This document shows positions 33,501-36,098 of a stretch of 64,000 nucleotides of DNA, piece by piece. Under the pieces are notes generated by a model. That model saw only the letters and a list, made by a program, of their open reading frames with translations. It did no database searches and had not been told where the DNA came from. The position numbers and the translations under genes are program-made. The stretch comes from Faecalicatena contorta (GTDB taxonomy: Bacteria; Bacillota; Clostridia; Lachnospirales; Lachnospiraceae), in contig NZ_JAFBIY010000003.1 of assembly GCF_021531975.1 (NCBI RefSeq), positions 62,001-126,000 on the forward strand, read 5' to 3'. Position 1 is the first letter of the stretch. Every line of letters begins with the position of its first letter.

Positions 33501-35934
33501 CGGACAGCATGTATTTGACACTCAGGCCGACACTTCTGTAAATGCAGTGGCTGCAAACGGTAATATTGAGATTACGGAAAAGAGCGGCAATCTGGGACTT
33601 GGTGTGATAAGCGCACAGAATGGTACCGTGAATCTGACAGCCGGAGCAGTTACGGATGAAGAAGGTAATACAGGTTATGGTGATGTTTTCGATAAGAGAA
33701 CAGCCGGACAGACAAATATTACAGCAGGGGCAGCAACCGGAACAAGCAGCATTGTCGGAGGAACGATTGGAACAAATGAAGCACCAATTATCGTGGATAT
33801 CAGCCATAAGCTGCTGGTAGATGCAATCGACGATGTGACTCTGGATGCAAAGAACAGCCTGGATGCACAGATTGATACACAGAACGGTAAACTTACTGTT
33901 TTGGCAGAGGAGAATCTGAGTGTCAGCAATACAGACAAGTCTCACGGAGGAACCGGAGACATGTATGTAGATTCCCTGACAGCAGGAAATGGTGATCTGA
34001 CAGTTGCAGTGAATGGAAACCTCGTGGAAGTATCCGAAGGTGACGAAGGTCATAAGGCGGTTCTGAAAGGTGAGAACATTCGTGTAAATGCAGGCGGAAC
34101 AGTCGGAACCGATGAAAATCCACTGGAAGTGGATGCAGCCGATGGCGGAAACTTAAGTGTAATCGCTGAGAGTGCAGTGATAGAAGAGCTGACAGGAAGC
34201 GTGACACTGGAAAACGTGAAGACAGACGGAGACTTCACACTGACAGTGCCGGGTGACATTCTGGATGCAAAGGATGACCTTCTTGAGGAAGAAGAAGATG
34301 CAAAGGATGCATTGAATCAGGCGAAGGATGTGCTGGATGAGATTAACACAGATCTTCGCGTACAGGAAGAACTGGTTATCCCACCGCTTGAAAAAGCAAA
34401 GGAAGCGGCAGAGGCAAAAGAAACAGCGGCAAAAGATGCCCTGGATGCAGCAAATGCTGTTAAGGATGCGGCTGAACAGGCACTTAATGATGCCAAGGAT
34501 GCAGTGGATACTGCAGTACTTGCAGAGGAAGCAGCGAAGCAGGCACAGCAGGATGCAAAAGATCTTGCGGAACAGGCGGCAAAAAAGCTGCAGGATCTTC
34601 TTACAACAGAGTCTGTTGATGCTGAGGCCGTTGCAGCGGCAGAGCAGAAGCTTAAGGATGCGGAAGAAGCATTGGCTGAAGCCGAAGAGAAACTTAAGGA
34701 TGCTGAGAAAGAATTGGCAGATGCCAAAACAGCACTGATCAAAGCTCAGAATGCAGTGGACGAAGCCAAAGAGGTTCTTGAGGATGCACAGGATACATAC
34801 GATCAGGCACATGAGATCGCGGAAGAAGCGAGAAAGGAACTTGAAGAAGCGATAGCCAGACGTGATGCACTGAAAGCACAGGCAGATGTAGCACAGAAAG
34901 CTGTGAATGCAGCACAGAAAGCATACGATGATGCGGCAGCCGATGTAGATGATGCCAAGGACAGAGAAGAGATTCCTACAATTCAGACAGGCGGCAGCCT
35001 GGATCTTACAGCAGGCGGAGACGTTGGCGAGAGCAACCATGGCTTGTCCCTTGCAGTGGATGGAACCGTAACCGTAGACGCAGGCGGCGATGTACATCTG
35101 AGAGCAACAGATGACCTTACCATCGATTCTATCCAGAGCAATGACGGAAACGGAACAGTGACAATTCGAGGAACAGGCGACATCCGAGATCTGGCAGGAA
35201 GCACAAAGCCGGCGATTCAGGCACAAAAGCTTGATGTTTCTACCAGAGGCGATGTTGGAGAAGAAGAGAATCCACTTAGTCTTAAGATCCATGAACTGAA
35301 GGCAGATGGTGAAAATATTTACATTGAAAATGCAGAGGACCTTATCATCGACAGCATCCATGCAGATGAGGAAATAAAACTGGATGTGGACGGTGACATC
35401 AAGATGAAATATCAGAACTCGATCATCAGTGGAGAGCGTCTAGAGGCAACAATAGATGGAAACTTCGGTGAGAAAGATGCTCCGGTCAGAACAAATCTGG
35501 ACAAGATCCTTCTGAATGCAGAAAATATTTTCATCCATAATATTTCCGACAGGCTGGATATTGAGGGCATGCATGGAAACGATATCGACCTTACCGCAAA
35601 GGGCGATGTTTCCGGCAAAGATATTGTCGCACACAATCTGGCTATACAGGCAAACGGACATGCCGGCTACAAAGACAATCCTTTACGTATCTATGTGACC
35701 GGAAATGTGAATATTCATTCACTCTACGGCGGTGTTTACTACGTAAATGGTTATTGGTTATCATCCGATACGAATGAAGCCGGTACGGAGACTGTTTCCT
35801 CAGGAACTGCTGGAAAAGGCAGAAGAGGCTGTGCAAGAACAGGAGATGCGTCACAGACAACGATGTATGTATATCTGATGCTGTTATCTCTGGCAGCGAT
35901 TCTGAGTCTCAGAAAGAGAAGAAAAGAAGCATAG
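9595..35934 (+). CDS. Giant LktA-like filamentous surface adhesin, 8,779 residues
   Basis: A single uninterrupted 26.3 kb frame. The N-terminus is a Sec signal peptide (MKLHKIARG..., hydrophobic core, cleavage near VRAED). A Thr/Glu/Pro-rich spacer (about 30-105) follows, and then a region like the N-terminus of leukotoxin LktA family adhesins (IVVEDGTYNGDINI, a parallel beta fold) containing GGSGSDIYTID. The bulk, residues about 1,500-5,790, is built from degenerate units of about 53-65 residues. Each has a Gly/Ala-rich strand (VGAxxxxNxxxxxxxAxI) and a polar strand (IxAxxxIxVxA), as expected for a beta-helical or filamentous rod. Eight InlB B-repeat-like domains interrupt the first part. 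Helical and coiled-coil segments lie near the C-terminus. The tail is RTGD, a hydrophobic helix and RKRRKEA, so cell-wall attachment by sortase is likely. No enzyme motif is seen. It is the third gene of the TetR-TPR operon. LktA-type proteins are secreted adhesins or toxins; which applies here is not decidable. Confidence 0.85.
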   Translation: MKLHKIARGVLVMMVCLTMVTPCLEVRAEDTGSDPDTTQTEITTPEPAQTEEPDVTLTETPAPEGSAQITEQIVTDESDVPTNVVKEPEVFENDPPAEETDDDTATEESNAIQKAVDEALRSAQVNAGTKEITIVVEDGTYNGDINISLKDHPSSLKKLYIITRDSFLDPGEGGVINKSTISANGAGGANTTGNIYIEGLDVVLAGLYYSLNKKITAKDCEVKIYGTSRDDIIQVELDNASLYAETGAGVDTIGVTGSGAGKINAFVTLNGGSGSDIYTIDTSLEGTVHVDDTDGGRVHLTGELSKDSDKKPDGTYNAADKTADITLTNMAAKELHILTSGIESFTDDLKNKAEIQLKKSDLTDGKYTEPTPAFANVIYNPEENEEVNLIMQGGSLLSKLLIHAKNLVVNQIQAEGMQVHLTGKNIEVKGVVKAKEIIIEASENDTLLDIGVPDEVNNLIEIDKSLTVSTMDVLTSSKIVIGKDASLEADGNVTLNASGSQKNNIVPSIINVKIGNVKIDILGRITAGGAVTANATSEFDAKADNKHLAEYFVPLAISVVVAESKVNVGEDAVITANGDIKLSSRSDVKLKTISTVGSIPISLALSVIVNDSHVEVLGTLISTGGNVTMEAEGNTTVITKSSKTAPQTSENAVNAQNPNSSTPTGIGSIANQFGGFFAVAVVLQDVDAALKGNGRIEAAGDVTVHAKAAETVKTSAVSVGGSTEQNAEGGETVSGVKGKLSSIITQLKQKLADTKDGFKQGAAAKLNAVLGRIDGKSGNTITAQTNEHGAISAPSRAEADDLVTVKVTPNKGYKLVGLTYSYLPAGSASYVTRSIDTSTGTYTFKMPAVAVTIVAAFEKTGNNTADEDMGLGSLYDEDADEDMGLGDLFDEGTSGSQTETPTPQNPSYVGNFEIQNFEKKSLDGKNLEGAILSSRSKANAGDNVEITVNPGTGKQLQEGSLKAIYTNSLGKSIKYTIPKNSAGKYFLTMPELKAGTVLTFEAEFEDAAPGTTSGGTGGSASRSSSQVTGALAVNIVINKNDAYIDTTNEVIAGGTLHLLAEADTYADSNADASNFTQNSATQTTPTNPVTGQPDTNTGIITGQQKHGNVIIEATTNGIVIFKSTNQDPQEGEKVAVAVQPIDGYKLKEGSLTWSIKDATGNVLKDASNNPMTGTFDRDQNTGNYYFTMPHLPEGAHVSITTLFEGDLHNIKTTAPAVAEGTLSAAPSAKTGDKVNVTVNATSDHKVSRVYYYDTPAAGVTAENNIVEIKMGTDGNWSFIMPSKDITIKAVFALSGYEIIVPGGITADRTRADAGETVTLTSTMAGQNLTGVKIEYGYRSMFGEEGNTSTTIDYSDIYGEITFNEANGTFVLPAGTVLGDGMIIVVTAGTGTNKKYQVKVEVQKDSLTGLPGGIISAPGYVDGGNVLTVRVTPNSGYMLAPNSLKASIEKGTGAAATTELFDITADASGIYKFTVPTTLGDTAVITIIGKFVEGSGNGNILAPLSLGVGVNVSVTNHSNNAYIKNGKITAGGLDIQALSGNADQPITSLARSYAGYSQGAIGVGGAVTVHVASAKTTAVVLKNAEVTLRDNAAIHLNAFSKERVETVADAGKSERGGIGVGAGIAVAVTGVDVVAGIEEGTKVYVNQLSEVTVKAEHSEEERVSAVAGSAGGVSVSPSLAVNVSGARTEAYIGAAKNNDNNQWQVSGDFDLSSASNIYREIAANAEAAGGMVGVGATPVVTVYHDSSRASLNRSIKAQNIKVASESISRLKSTARAGANGAQSGSSSGTSGSSTDSGSDSGEAASSKGESDKQADKSIGGASKLAGTTGNQNIQPGMVSNMTENRQTAQTSEGKMNIAAAFNLNVMKNSSIAEILGDLSMEAVGDIIVSSVALTEAKIYANASATQSIIGIGAAAALNIVSFVNQAYVDQAGLKAGGNIQITALLPKDEKEVTADNNGSASDVNTKVKNFVTELVDQAAEKMGLKALFGNENVNMFNKLLSDTIANLSEQAIKTMLAGTPLEGYEEMDFRKDPSKLLLLKEIVGSNIVEQLKTNSQKLLSQLGRVLTTSALDAAFTWLNVDIQKTDRGPAHAFVTEAVAGAGASKVGVAGSIAICVANGSTKAYIGDSLKEVTAGGDLIVRAYSSQSEETTASSAVGKDGKADKNLSAGASGATSGVTPDQAEQKQENLILSSSVGGKYTVAVNGSTVTVTPSALEGYKIGTVTAVNTRTGAAITVTPSGGNYTFTIPELGEGETITIKVTFEEEPHDILIVPMITTGGELYVTTPVATGEKLHNTSAKMGDKVQVRVVPAKGKQLKAGTLVYVYKDGNGIEQRKQIVTLENPGNHTYAFYMPDFDVRIEAVFEDVSAGTETTQIPVTTFGKSIGVGAAFALDVVNADVEAGIGKNRIVHAENMEVTAESSHYRTTVSVSGTDPISGESMSNVSNSTPVGSGTTTITQSKDYSVDASAAIGLTDLNVKAYVAEGAKIYASGDFKLQAESKGNTLTNASGFSAGGLTAVGAAVAINIADSNVLAAFDGTGEIGGDATVKSYTYNEDDSKALATAIGADIARILGKFQNVTNVTEDNANKVMNGDYESFKPSNNNQNNNTASTVNNRLDANQNSSNQSGQAAQNTDNNLALSTNALRSQGVATESTESGSKAGNAADTANGQVKNNTSGQGGSANLNNTIGRKSIQAAAAVGLNITNHAAQTFINNRLKAKNINLIADNDGNYQTLGSGATMTLGMARFALAMGVAVSVNNNKALVIVGENVSITVEAENDINISADLTQNMDGKYKGYLGAQALAGSVTGSADAAIAGAIAILVSQAETRVTVGEGVQLISARFIDGKLIDGGDIKILAMDKSKLAVRAGGYSVSTKGAKIGMGASYAFIYGENTVKAEVLDNAVIHADSLSIQAVKAEVSLSDYELPYGLQTLITRSEGGANIPVSEQGIIHMSKNGTGSAASYEVQINLDTQRILDAVDLLNFLASVNYYAEAISGAVSGVTGTLSAAGSIAMVFFFNQVEASIGENVVIVLAKDMELIADSKGNARVIAGSLSASRSNIGAGLTIGFLYDEDSVKAQVGDHTEITATEGKYTQRSSSDMNALVITAAAAVTASAVGSALGGNFSAIVLNNEAISNVGNDVTITAKGDVSITSQQRNDLYLIAASAAVSGGSTAAGGTLNVTVADSNAKTIVKDDCVIKSTGESVTISSLTEEQLISVLASASASPTGSGTAGTISVLVSDSDTLTDIGETEIYAEKHVRIRADGSAKLFQINAALSAGAQNAVGATVSVNVLDRNIKATVAPSQITANTGDVELGATGDEMILLVLLAGGAAGANALRGVIPVIVNNSTILAEIEDGTEDNYTSIRSGGKIAVKADADSGIYLIAGGLSAAGANAMGATINTAVVGNDIQANLGAFAELASVYDVLVQAQAKEDIVMVSIAAGLAGSSAVNGVINTLVVKNVVKATAREHVTIAVEKQDDGGAEDADPLPGVTVKADDDTVLLNLAGSLSAAGNIGAGATVVTLVFNKEVTAQTGATDVITCPGKVEVLAHATDDLILLAVAFGAGASTGVAGGANALVFQNHVTAALGGRIGTENNRVAAVKVAADTNSTLVNVAAAAGLGGTTGATGIAVVTYFYNETLAFVKDGSYVKDGTYVKNGSKIYASGSVEILATSKELVTADAAGAAVGGTAGVGGTLDIVVTKVVTKAYTEDNVVIDATGSESDITVRADDKYDLIAVVGTVAVGSTAGVGVSVLTTVSYNTVSAVIGNNNTITAGRDITVSAASDRLVQGYVLTVGGGSVGVSGSIMVVVAGSLLTEDAHNGIYVSNDEASAMDPQKQTDGAFSQAHSAAQGYKPQESLTVLLASDGSSAKGTAEGNGTIDYNNYGQDTSGKDNKEGSDANMNDATYDSAADGIVKTRTQGATINGTELSDATTAVVKGGDVGTSLTAGRNVSVHAGDNLSAYMAGGSIAVGAYAGVGAGVSVAVLYSNVQAVVEDNVTISAGGNVSVTAVSCADEVEKAELNFNLGGGSDSTSAINNKVAESDPGNTAATGDKSTILLIGVTGSGGIAGVSVTVASLNLMNKTYARMMGDITKAQNITVQAETQYGTVLAITLAAAAGVAGVSGSAAVTYFESRTEASIGGNANISNVTGTIYVKINGTTNASSASTAVGVAGAAGVAVPISVAVNRSRFDAFIGQGVTINAPNNAPNAAIDMDGALKADARAIIVSMGAGVAGIGVSVAVAVNRPVMLTYIGVTPDEEIIETSSASAPGTITVKSVTIDNKLDGATDVSGLGLAIGGVAVNGTVALGFNRAKSYAAINKTNVIVTGDIDITSAMDGDTHVYTTSVVGGSVAVGATVAVAQIKSENVAMVETEGTTVSAANITIHAGTDTDPYDTEAITTVITGSAGSIAVALNFAVAINGSVNRAKAGGTGGILTANNTLDISANGRTKAYAVVINAAGGGIAANVSMAYATLSSVQEALLSGNAKVTTGNLTVKSTQNQVDTKGSPFGVLLQYMNEGELTSETKTITPNSMAQAFIFSASIGGIACVTANTATALSNATSRAKASAADLTITGNGNITIQNTADSVATITVDNLKAGWLSVGVMVGYAKAAGTFEALLESTGKIDAKNISIKNTWNGKADAVLTPAIGGIDASYYGGEANLAFADVMTKANTGIKGSGAIGSTVKRAGSITVEAKGTAYAHAEVVAPVLDVSANSIATNTVNAYISAIQETFINGVDLYGASVSLTSELNKGKTEGAKAQLGGNAAGNTSIELTGKGAVLNTAIAEMKATNRSYMKDAGIDLTGNLTVQTDSTSYAKASLVDKVGEVRGISIGINVLKALANGTFEAYIDTARAITADKITVKNDYQARAEAETRQPGLGIGSISIEAVSVKNNTALASVGVKAYSYIKGSGTVTATGGVDVTVTGTAQSVARLANAEASVSGIEIVANVVTSELIAEQKAYIEGVNLIATGKDVKVSSSFNKKDGSNISDGAVADVGGAGLVNASLVNGEVHTVTATSNATVQAYMYNVSVDAADVSVLVDATSNAYAGKANPQVDLARLGLGVLVMNADASGSFGSWWTTKLGSKSNVKNVNVKTTYYSKAYAVSTQPKYGVSASYESAEVNLAHAKATTGASASIRGMGSIVASGDVEVSASGDADVDAQIETADISVDVKNITVSKAKAELQVNQSAYISGPGKDYDSYTGIDADGYVKVHSTLTADGYAATGGNKSTVNVSAVSGKTNLVDVSSTTINKAYIENAVVKADGDVDVEASTTSKVTGESIQEFVDVELVSLGFVTVSTDSNDQVEAYIAGTNGSRVTGKSVDILAKGTTTVRANGSVPTVSVTLANGNSVDLTASAGKATNGKITKAYIGSGSEVYSVGEGDADDINVKAESLIDIEAKVNTSTEVSAVNLGRYKVATDVGKTDTQAYINGTAESYNDIHVAATDSIKAVTDIGLLNAGIINGGSSSVTNKVNSQNVSVGFGNKSKVKAWRNVSARAKSKLDLYSRVQDSGNGLGTNCAATATNTVTRDVKATVGNNASITAVVGNIEILAEGDEDSSIESIAKGSSGAAYAGGGPSANITYTSNVTTTVGGGSDIEAKYGTLDIRSKEAMTMYVYAYRKASAAVASNTSTATINARTDVSTKIAENAAEKARLLGEYTTIGAYIVLQKIHANAISYTASAGSKTEAVATSNVNNTLNTKIDNAYVGGIETLTVAASVDNQNIKSESYAEVIGFTGKVYATSEISGSNTVHITVTGKGELAGKEILLDSSAPELTSSVIDRSATAVANTVVNYVWTKVKTVVEKVVKVLCKIPLLGKLIKKVVKKVVEWVDKLVEEILYSDAEANMKGTFNNAGNIVFNGTAHVGGGAAGTYIDIFDKDSIKYSGLDSELTTENRTTEKFLTVNGNTVTINKMYNDDGGSMKMTAAVGNISGKGTIISNSYLPNVNITNHTDLDLVIMNAVLKNESAIAPDISTDAEGNDSFTYTVDEDRPALTITSLGNGDVTFADGKVIDTANGRTETDLGEGVLTIHMNGGNLYTTGASFVAANKLHIDGAGQIGQNLSNPFQAYVFDISEYKGTTAIKAQSARPNEVKIQSDGAIYLKLTLVREWMTKTQMNSASGIQAELNLAEVIGGTDSTVVIDVAAPKVVCANMPETDDDYYISIPRGEMNYVTLPAEGNTFKEVQIKDANGNATSFWITKDGMLVNKQDAITFVSDAYKVQQTDKYDTYLLPNGATVVVDKVTKKLVRVINRISDDTTDDYSGGIFDLSNLSVTTDTNGNPVITITGSGAAFDQKITMKNGIAYMEIGVNGATTYIESSGMENGTGWLLPNGIIVFYKQVFLDERTNKVVTGNFIKTETDSRGKTHTWILLENIKESGRTSYHVVKVTTEGEDNHYIFEEGYLYNKGTITEGKEKVFQTLDQAVTEATNKLTAEMGLLQNSKNSYVEQILNQVTASTATGQTYANAVRDAIYAIIRPNVTENIDVAVNVTLEAEQVISGLIIKFMINWDFNVSLIEDGTSQNINRKGTFNTTDSAMIRKIGSNATSSQVGYDTNIKPKTVETTAYKYSDTAYFKEGSNRLYVKVTNANNGKTKVYDYALTQGANGWYYLTATANNNQLEQILNELRKVFFLFEGDSLIPTTAITLSGTGAVNGENLNGGYVKTTNPQGEAKYYRFLDQVADTKGILLITDRVLALFPDGKYSFIATQQNSDNTGSMMDETIGISPNMQQKLDENGDPVYTEMYMSLYWKNKSNTPQLSKAEISTYFSGFAQFSKLNGFFNNKLGKISSREKDFLKALEEFIEADSNLKQSIQIAAYYFTGSDGKKHYDYLTDSDKVYEIYHAVTDGNGKQKYQISGYDIKNGLLFYNSSVNLVRGWVTVTDGCVYLTSGQLEKLSEACYSDLTTRTRIHGISFIPMIEYLEDTVIIAPIKDTTANDAYLYYKNAVDSFAASRDTNGYAIIDRYTRVVDNYKVSDGAGGTTTVAAKLNLPVGTILYLDAEGNIVAYLKPDGTFRAYEYGDTGVQDAYSEYQVNAAGKLTTTISAGTPTYFIELAQDVFTSVYGLHADTTEHPMPLNSLYNYDAAHYFGYSADHKLVELIKVAEQYGYEEKEDGVHLKKVTTTRFSRASRAASTALESGFGLSNGSSMLLSIINNTTADTVLKNRAFFIMPDASYVDSKEDLSVLVADTLRIYSKLEGDTRINLGTVEGGETFIQTTSPDNGTVYVTGTTGAKIKSDQLVLASQGDSTTLYGDSTNPMKAEAIGKDSVTKVLFCQKIVENADGTLSYVGDFTGKAYVDFTGNVLFKDSVIGGDANEQAIVKFTVTGGNAEFKNMEFKENSTFTLKITDEGNVIFDQIQVTGGDSAQETGKEAVLDVSTENGMITTGNVTLSGQSKVKLTNKNGNITMQDVELNDTSVLETNTTDGNVIINSAYNKSTGAGYGTLSITTKDTEATDGRTGDLTIQRTMNAQGKVVLDLSGSLLAVQQPEGSKETTSTLILGTEVYNNGSEFKFGGDVGSKELPLVVDVTDSKVPFKVVTVEDMFICGAQHYDLTEDFDKEPNLKDGEQTIIVNLTPEEIAETITKALHEYEAVMNAEDSTEEEKQEAETAFAEVLSKLISLLGTQDTDSFRKLLEESLADEALDAYDAFVERLYQKEIMEEVLKPENPEDPDVSVDINDEETFEEQRKEALEKLTSKKEAEADTLTEEERKRLDLQIAILTGGMLEEVLTKAAEDEDLKDDVLLKAKELTEEYQAQILKDMLTQEERTSVLKDLILTTMSGEDEIRKATCIELFNGCMTEEQKQAILDQMKAEADKNTPDYTPKDPIDLTVEIGTSTGTEDGINISNYGDITVTQTTGDLHVGVIETNRSDLTPGEKALGNVDISAAGGSIIGVVQADGTANITANEITLSANDSIIGLVVDEIARDYEITNEILTKADGEEASDPQLKVKADGTITYTAYVDYTGQHVFDTQADTSVNAVAANGNIEITEKSGNLGLGVISAQNGTVNLTAGAVTDEEGNTGYGDVFDKRTAGQTNITAGAATGTSSIVGGTIGTNEAPIIVDISHKLLVDAIDDVTLDAKNSLDAQIDTQNGKLTVLAEENLSVSNTDKSHGGTGDMYVDSLTAGNGDLTVAVNGNLVEVSEGDEGHKAVLKGENIRVNAGGTVGTDENPLEVDAADGGNLSVIAESAVIEELTGSVTLENVKTDGDFTLTVPGDILDAKDDLLEEEEDAKDALNQAKDVLDEINTDLRVQEELVIPPLEKAKEAAEAKETAAKDALDAANAVKDAAEQALNDAKDAVDTAVLAEEAAKQAQQDAKDLAEQAAKKLQDLLTTESVDAEAVAAAEQKLKDAEEALAEAEEKLKDAEKELADAKTALIKAQNAVDEAKEVLEDAQDTYDQAHEIAEEARKELEEAIARRDALKAQADVAQKAVNAAQKAYDDAAADVDDAKDREEIPTIQTGGSLDLTAGGDVGESNHGLSLAVDGTVTVDAGGDVHLRATDDLTIDSIQSNDGNGTVTIRGTGDIRDLAGSTKPAIQAQKLDVSTRGDVGEEENPLSLKIHELKADGENIYIENAEDLIIDSIHADEEIKLDVDGDIKMKYQNSIISGERLEATIDGNFGEKDAPVRTNLDKILLNAENIFIHNISDRLDIEGMHGNDIDLTAKGDVSGKDIVAHNLAIQANGHAGYKDNPLRIYVTGNVNIHSLYGGVYYVNGYWLSSDTNEAGTETVSSGTAGKGRRGCARTGDASQTTMYVYLMLLSLAAILSLRKRRKEA
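11930..14076 (+). other. Cluster of six divergent InlB B-repeat-like domains in the giant adhesin
   Basis: Six domains of about 80-100 residues begin near 11930, 12325, 12912, 13213, 13481 and 13774. Each carries the pattern of a Gly-containing strand (GAISAP, GTLSAAP, GGIISAPGY), then G(D/E)xVxVxVxPxxGYxL, and ends in YxFxMPxxxVxIxAxFE. This is the signature of InlB B-repeat / Listeria-Bacteroides repeat folds, small beta-grasp modules common in Firmicutes surface proteins. Confidence 0.75.
12187..12273 (+). repeat. Acidic tandem repeat in the giant adhesin
   Basis: Two adjacent copies of DEDMGLGxLxDE are encoded here, with the second codon set diverged in wobble positions. They sit in a linker between two InlB-B-like domains. 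Such acidic linkers may bind calcium, but no canonical EF-hand is present. Confidence 0.6.
16174..16689 (+). other. Second cluster: two InlB B-repeat-like domains
   Basis: Two further domains end in YTFTIPELGEGETITIKVTF and YAFYMPDFDVRIEAVFED, with internal GYKIGTVT and GDKVQVRVVPAKGKQLKAG. They are embedded inside the rod region about 2 kb after the first cluster, showing that the modules have been inserted in the repeat array more than once. Confidence 0.7.
26986..27135 (+). other. Amphipathic Lys/Val-rich helical segment within the giant adhesin
   Basis: Residues about 5,798-5,847 contain VVNYVWTKVKTVVEKV followed by a segment with KIPLLGKLIKK and a KKVVEWVDKLVEEI heptad pattern. It is strongly cationic and amphipathic, unlike the surrounding beta-rich repeats, and lies at the end of the rod region. 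It could be a membrane-active or protein-binding helix; this is inference. Confidence 0.6.
32338..33084 (+). other. Helical, charged domain near the C-terminus of the giant adhesin
   Basis: About 250 residues, rich in Glu, Lys and Leu with no Gly/Ala beta pattern (for example IAETITKALHEYEAVM and LTEEERKRLDLQIAIL), form a predicted all-helical block between beta-repeat regions. It has no recognised family. Confidence 0.6.
34261..34980 (+). other. Ala/Asp/Lys-rich coiled-coil stalk of the giant adhesin
   Basis: Residues about 8,223-8,462 are a long uninterrupted heptad-like helix with many AEEAL, LKDAEKELADAK and AAxKAxDDA units. Such Ala-rich coiled coils form extended stalks in streptococcal and clostridial surface proteins. 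A further small beta-repeat block (about 34981-35760) separates it from the anchor. Confidence 0.75.
35833..35931 (+). other. Sortase-like sorting signal of the giant adhesin
   Basis: ARTGDAS (RTGD at residues 8,748-8,751) is followed by a 16-18 residue hydrophobic helix and RKRRKEA at the C-terminus. The layout is that of an LPXTG sorting signal. The motif lacks the Leu-Pro pair, which resembles the TGD-type variants seen in Clostridia. Confidence 0.65.
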
Positions 35935-35954
35935 GACATATGCTCAGAGAAGTG

Positions 35955-35990
35955 AAAAGGAGCTGTAGCACTAAGTGTGCAGCTCCTTTT
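35955..35990 (+). terminator. Intrinsic terminator after the giant adhesin gene
   Basis: An 11-bp perfect stem, AAAAGGAGCTG (35955-35965) with CAGCTCCTTTT (35980-35990), and an inner GCAC/GTGT pairing. It begins 21 bases after the stop codon and also lies inside the false N-terminal extension of the next frame. Confidence 0.85.
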
Positions 35991-36018
35991 CTGCACCAAA
36001 AAGGATGTTTTGTTTTGA

Positions 36019-36047
36019 TTGAATTTTGCACATCCTTTCGGTATAAT
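36019..36047 (+). promoter_or_regulatory. Promoter of the hybrid histidine kinase gene
   Basis: TTGAAT (36019-36024), a 17-bp spacer and a perfect TATAAT (36042-36047), 51 bases before the GTG start. Confidence 0.7.
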
Positions 36048-36098
36048 TATATTTGTAAAATTATGGATAGCACATTTGTCAAACTGGAGGTCGCGATA

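Noticed and set aside
33334-34053. Long antisense frames inside the giant adhesin gene, up to several hundred codons
   Set aside because: They mirror the codon bias of the sense gene, have no ribosome binding sites and show Cys/His/Ser/Arg-rich compositions not seen in real proteins.
9595-35934. CRISPR array or two-partner secretion system suspected from the repetition
   Set aside because: The repeats are protein-coding and diverged with no spacers, and there is no TpsB-type transporter; the protein has a Sec signal and a wall anchor of Gram-positive type.
35940-36098. N-terminal extension of the hybrid kinase frame
   Set aside because: It runs through an intrinsic terminator and a sigma-A promoter; the GTG at 36099 has a well placed GGAGG.
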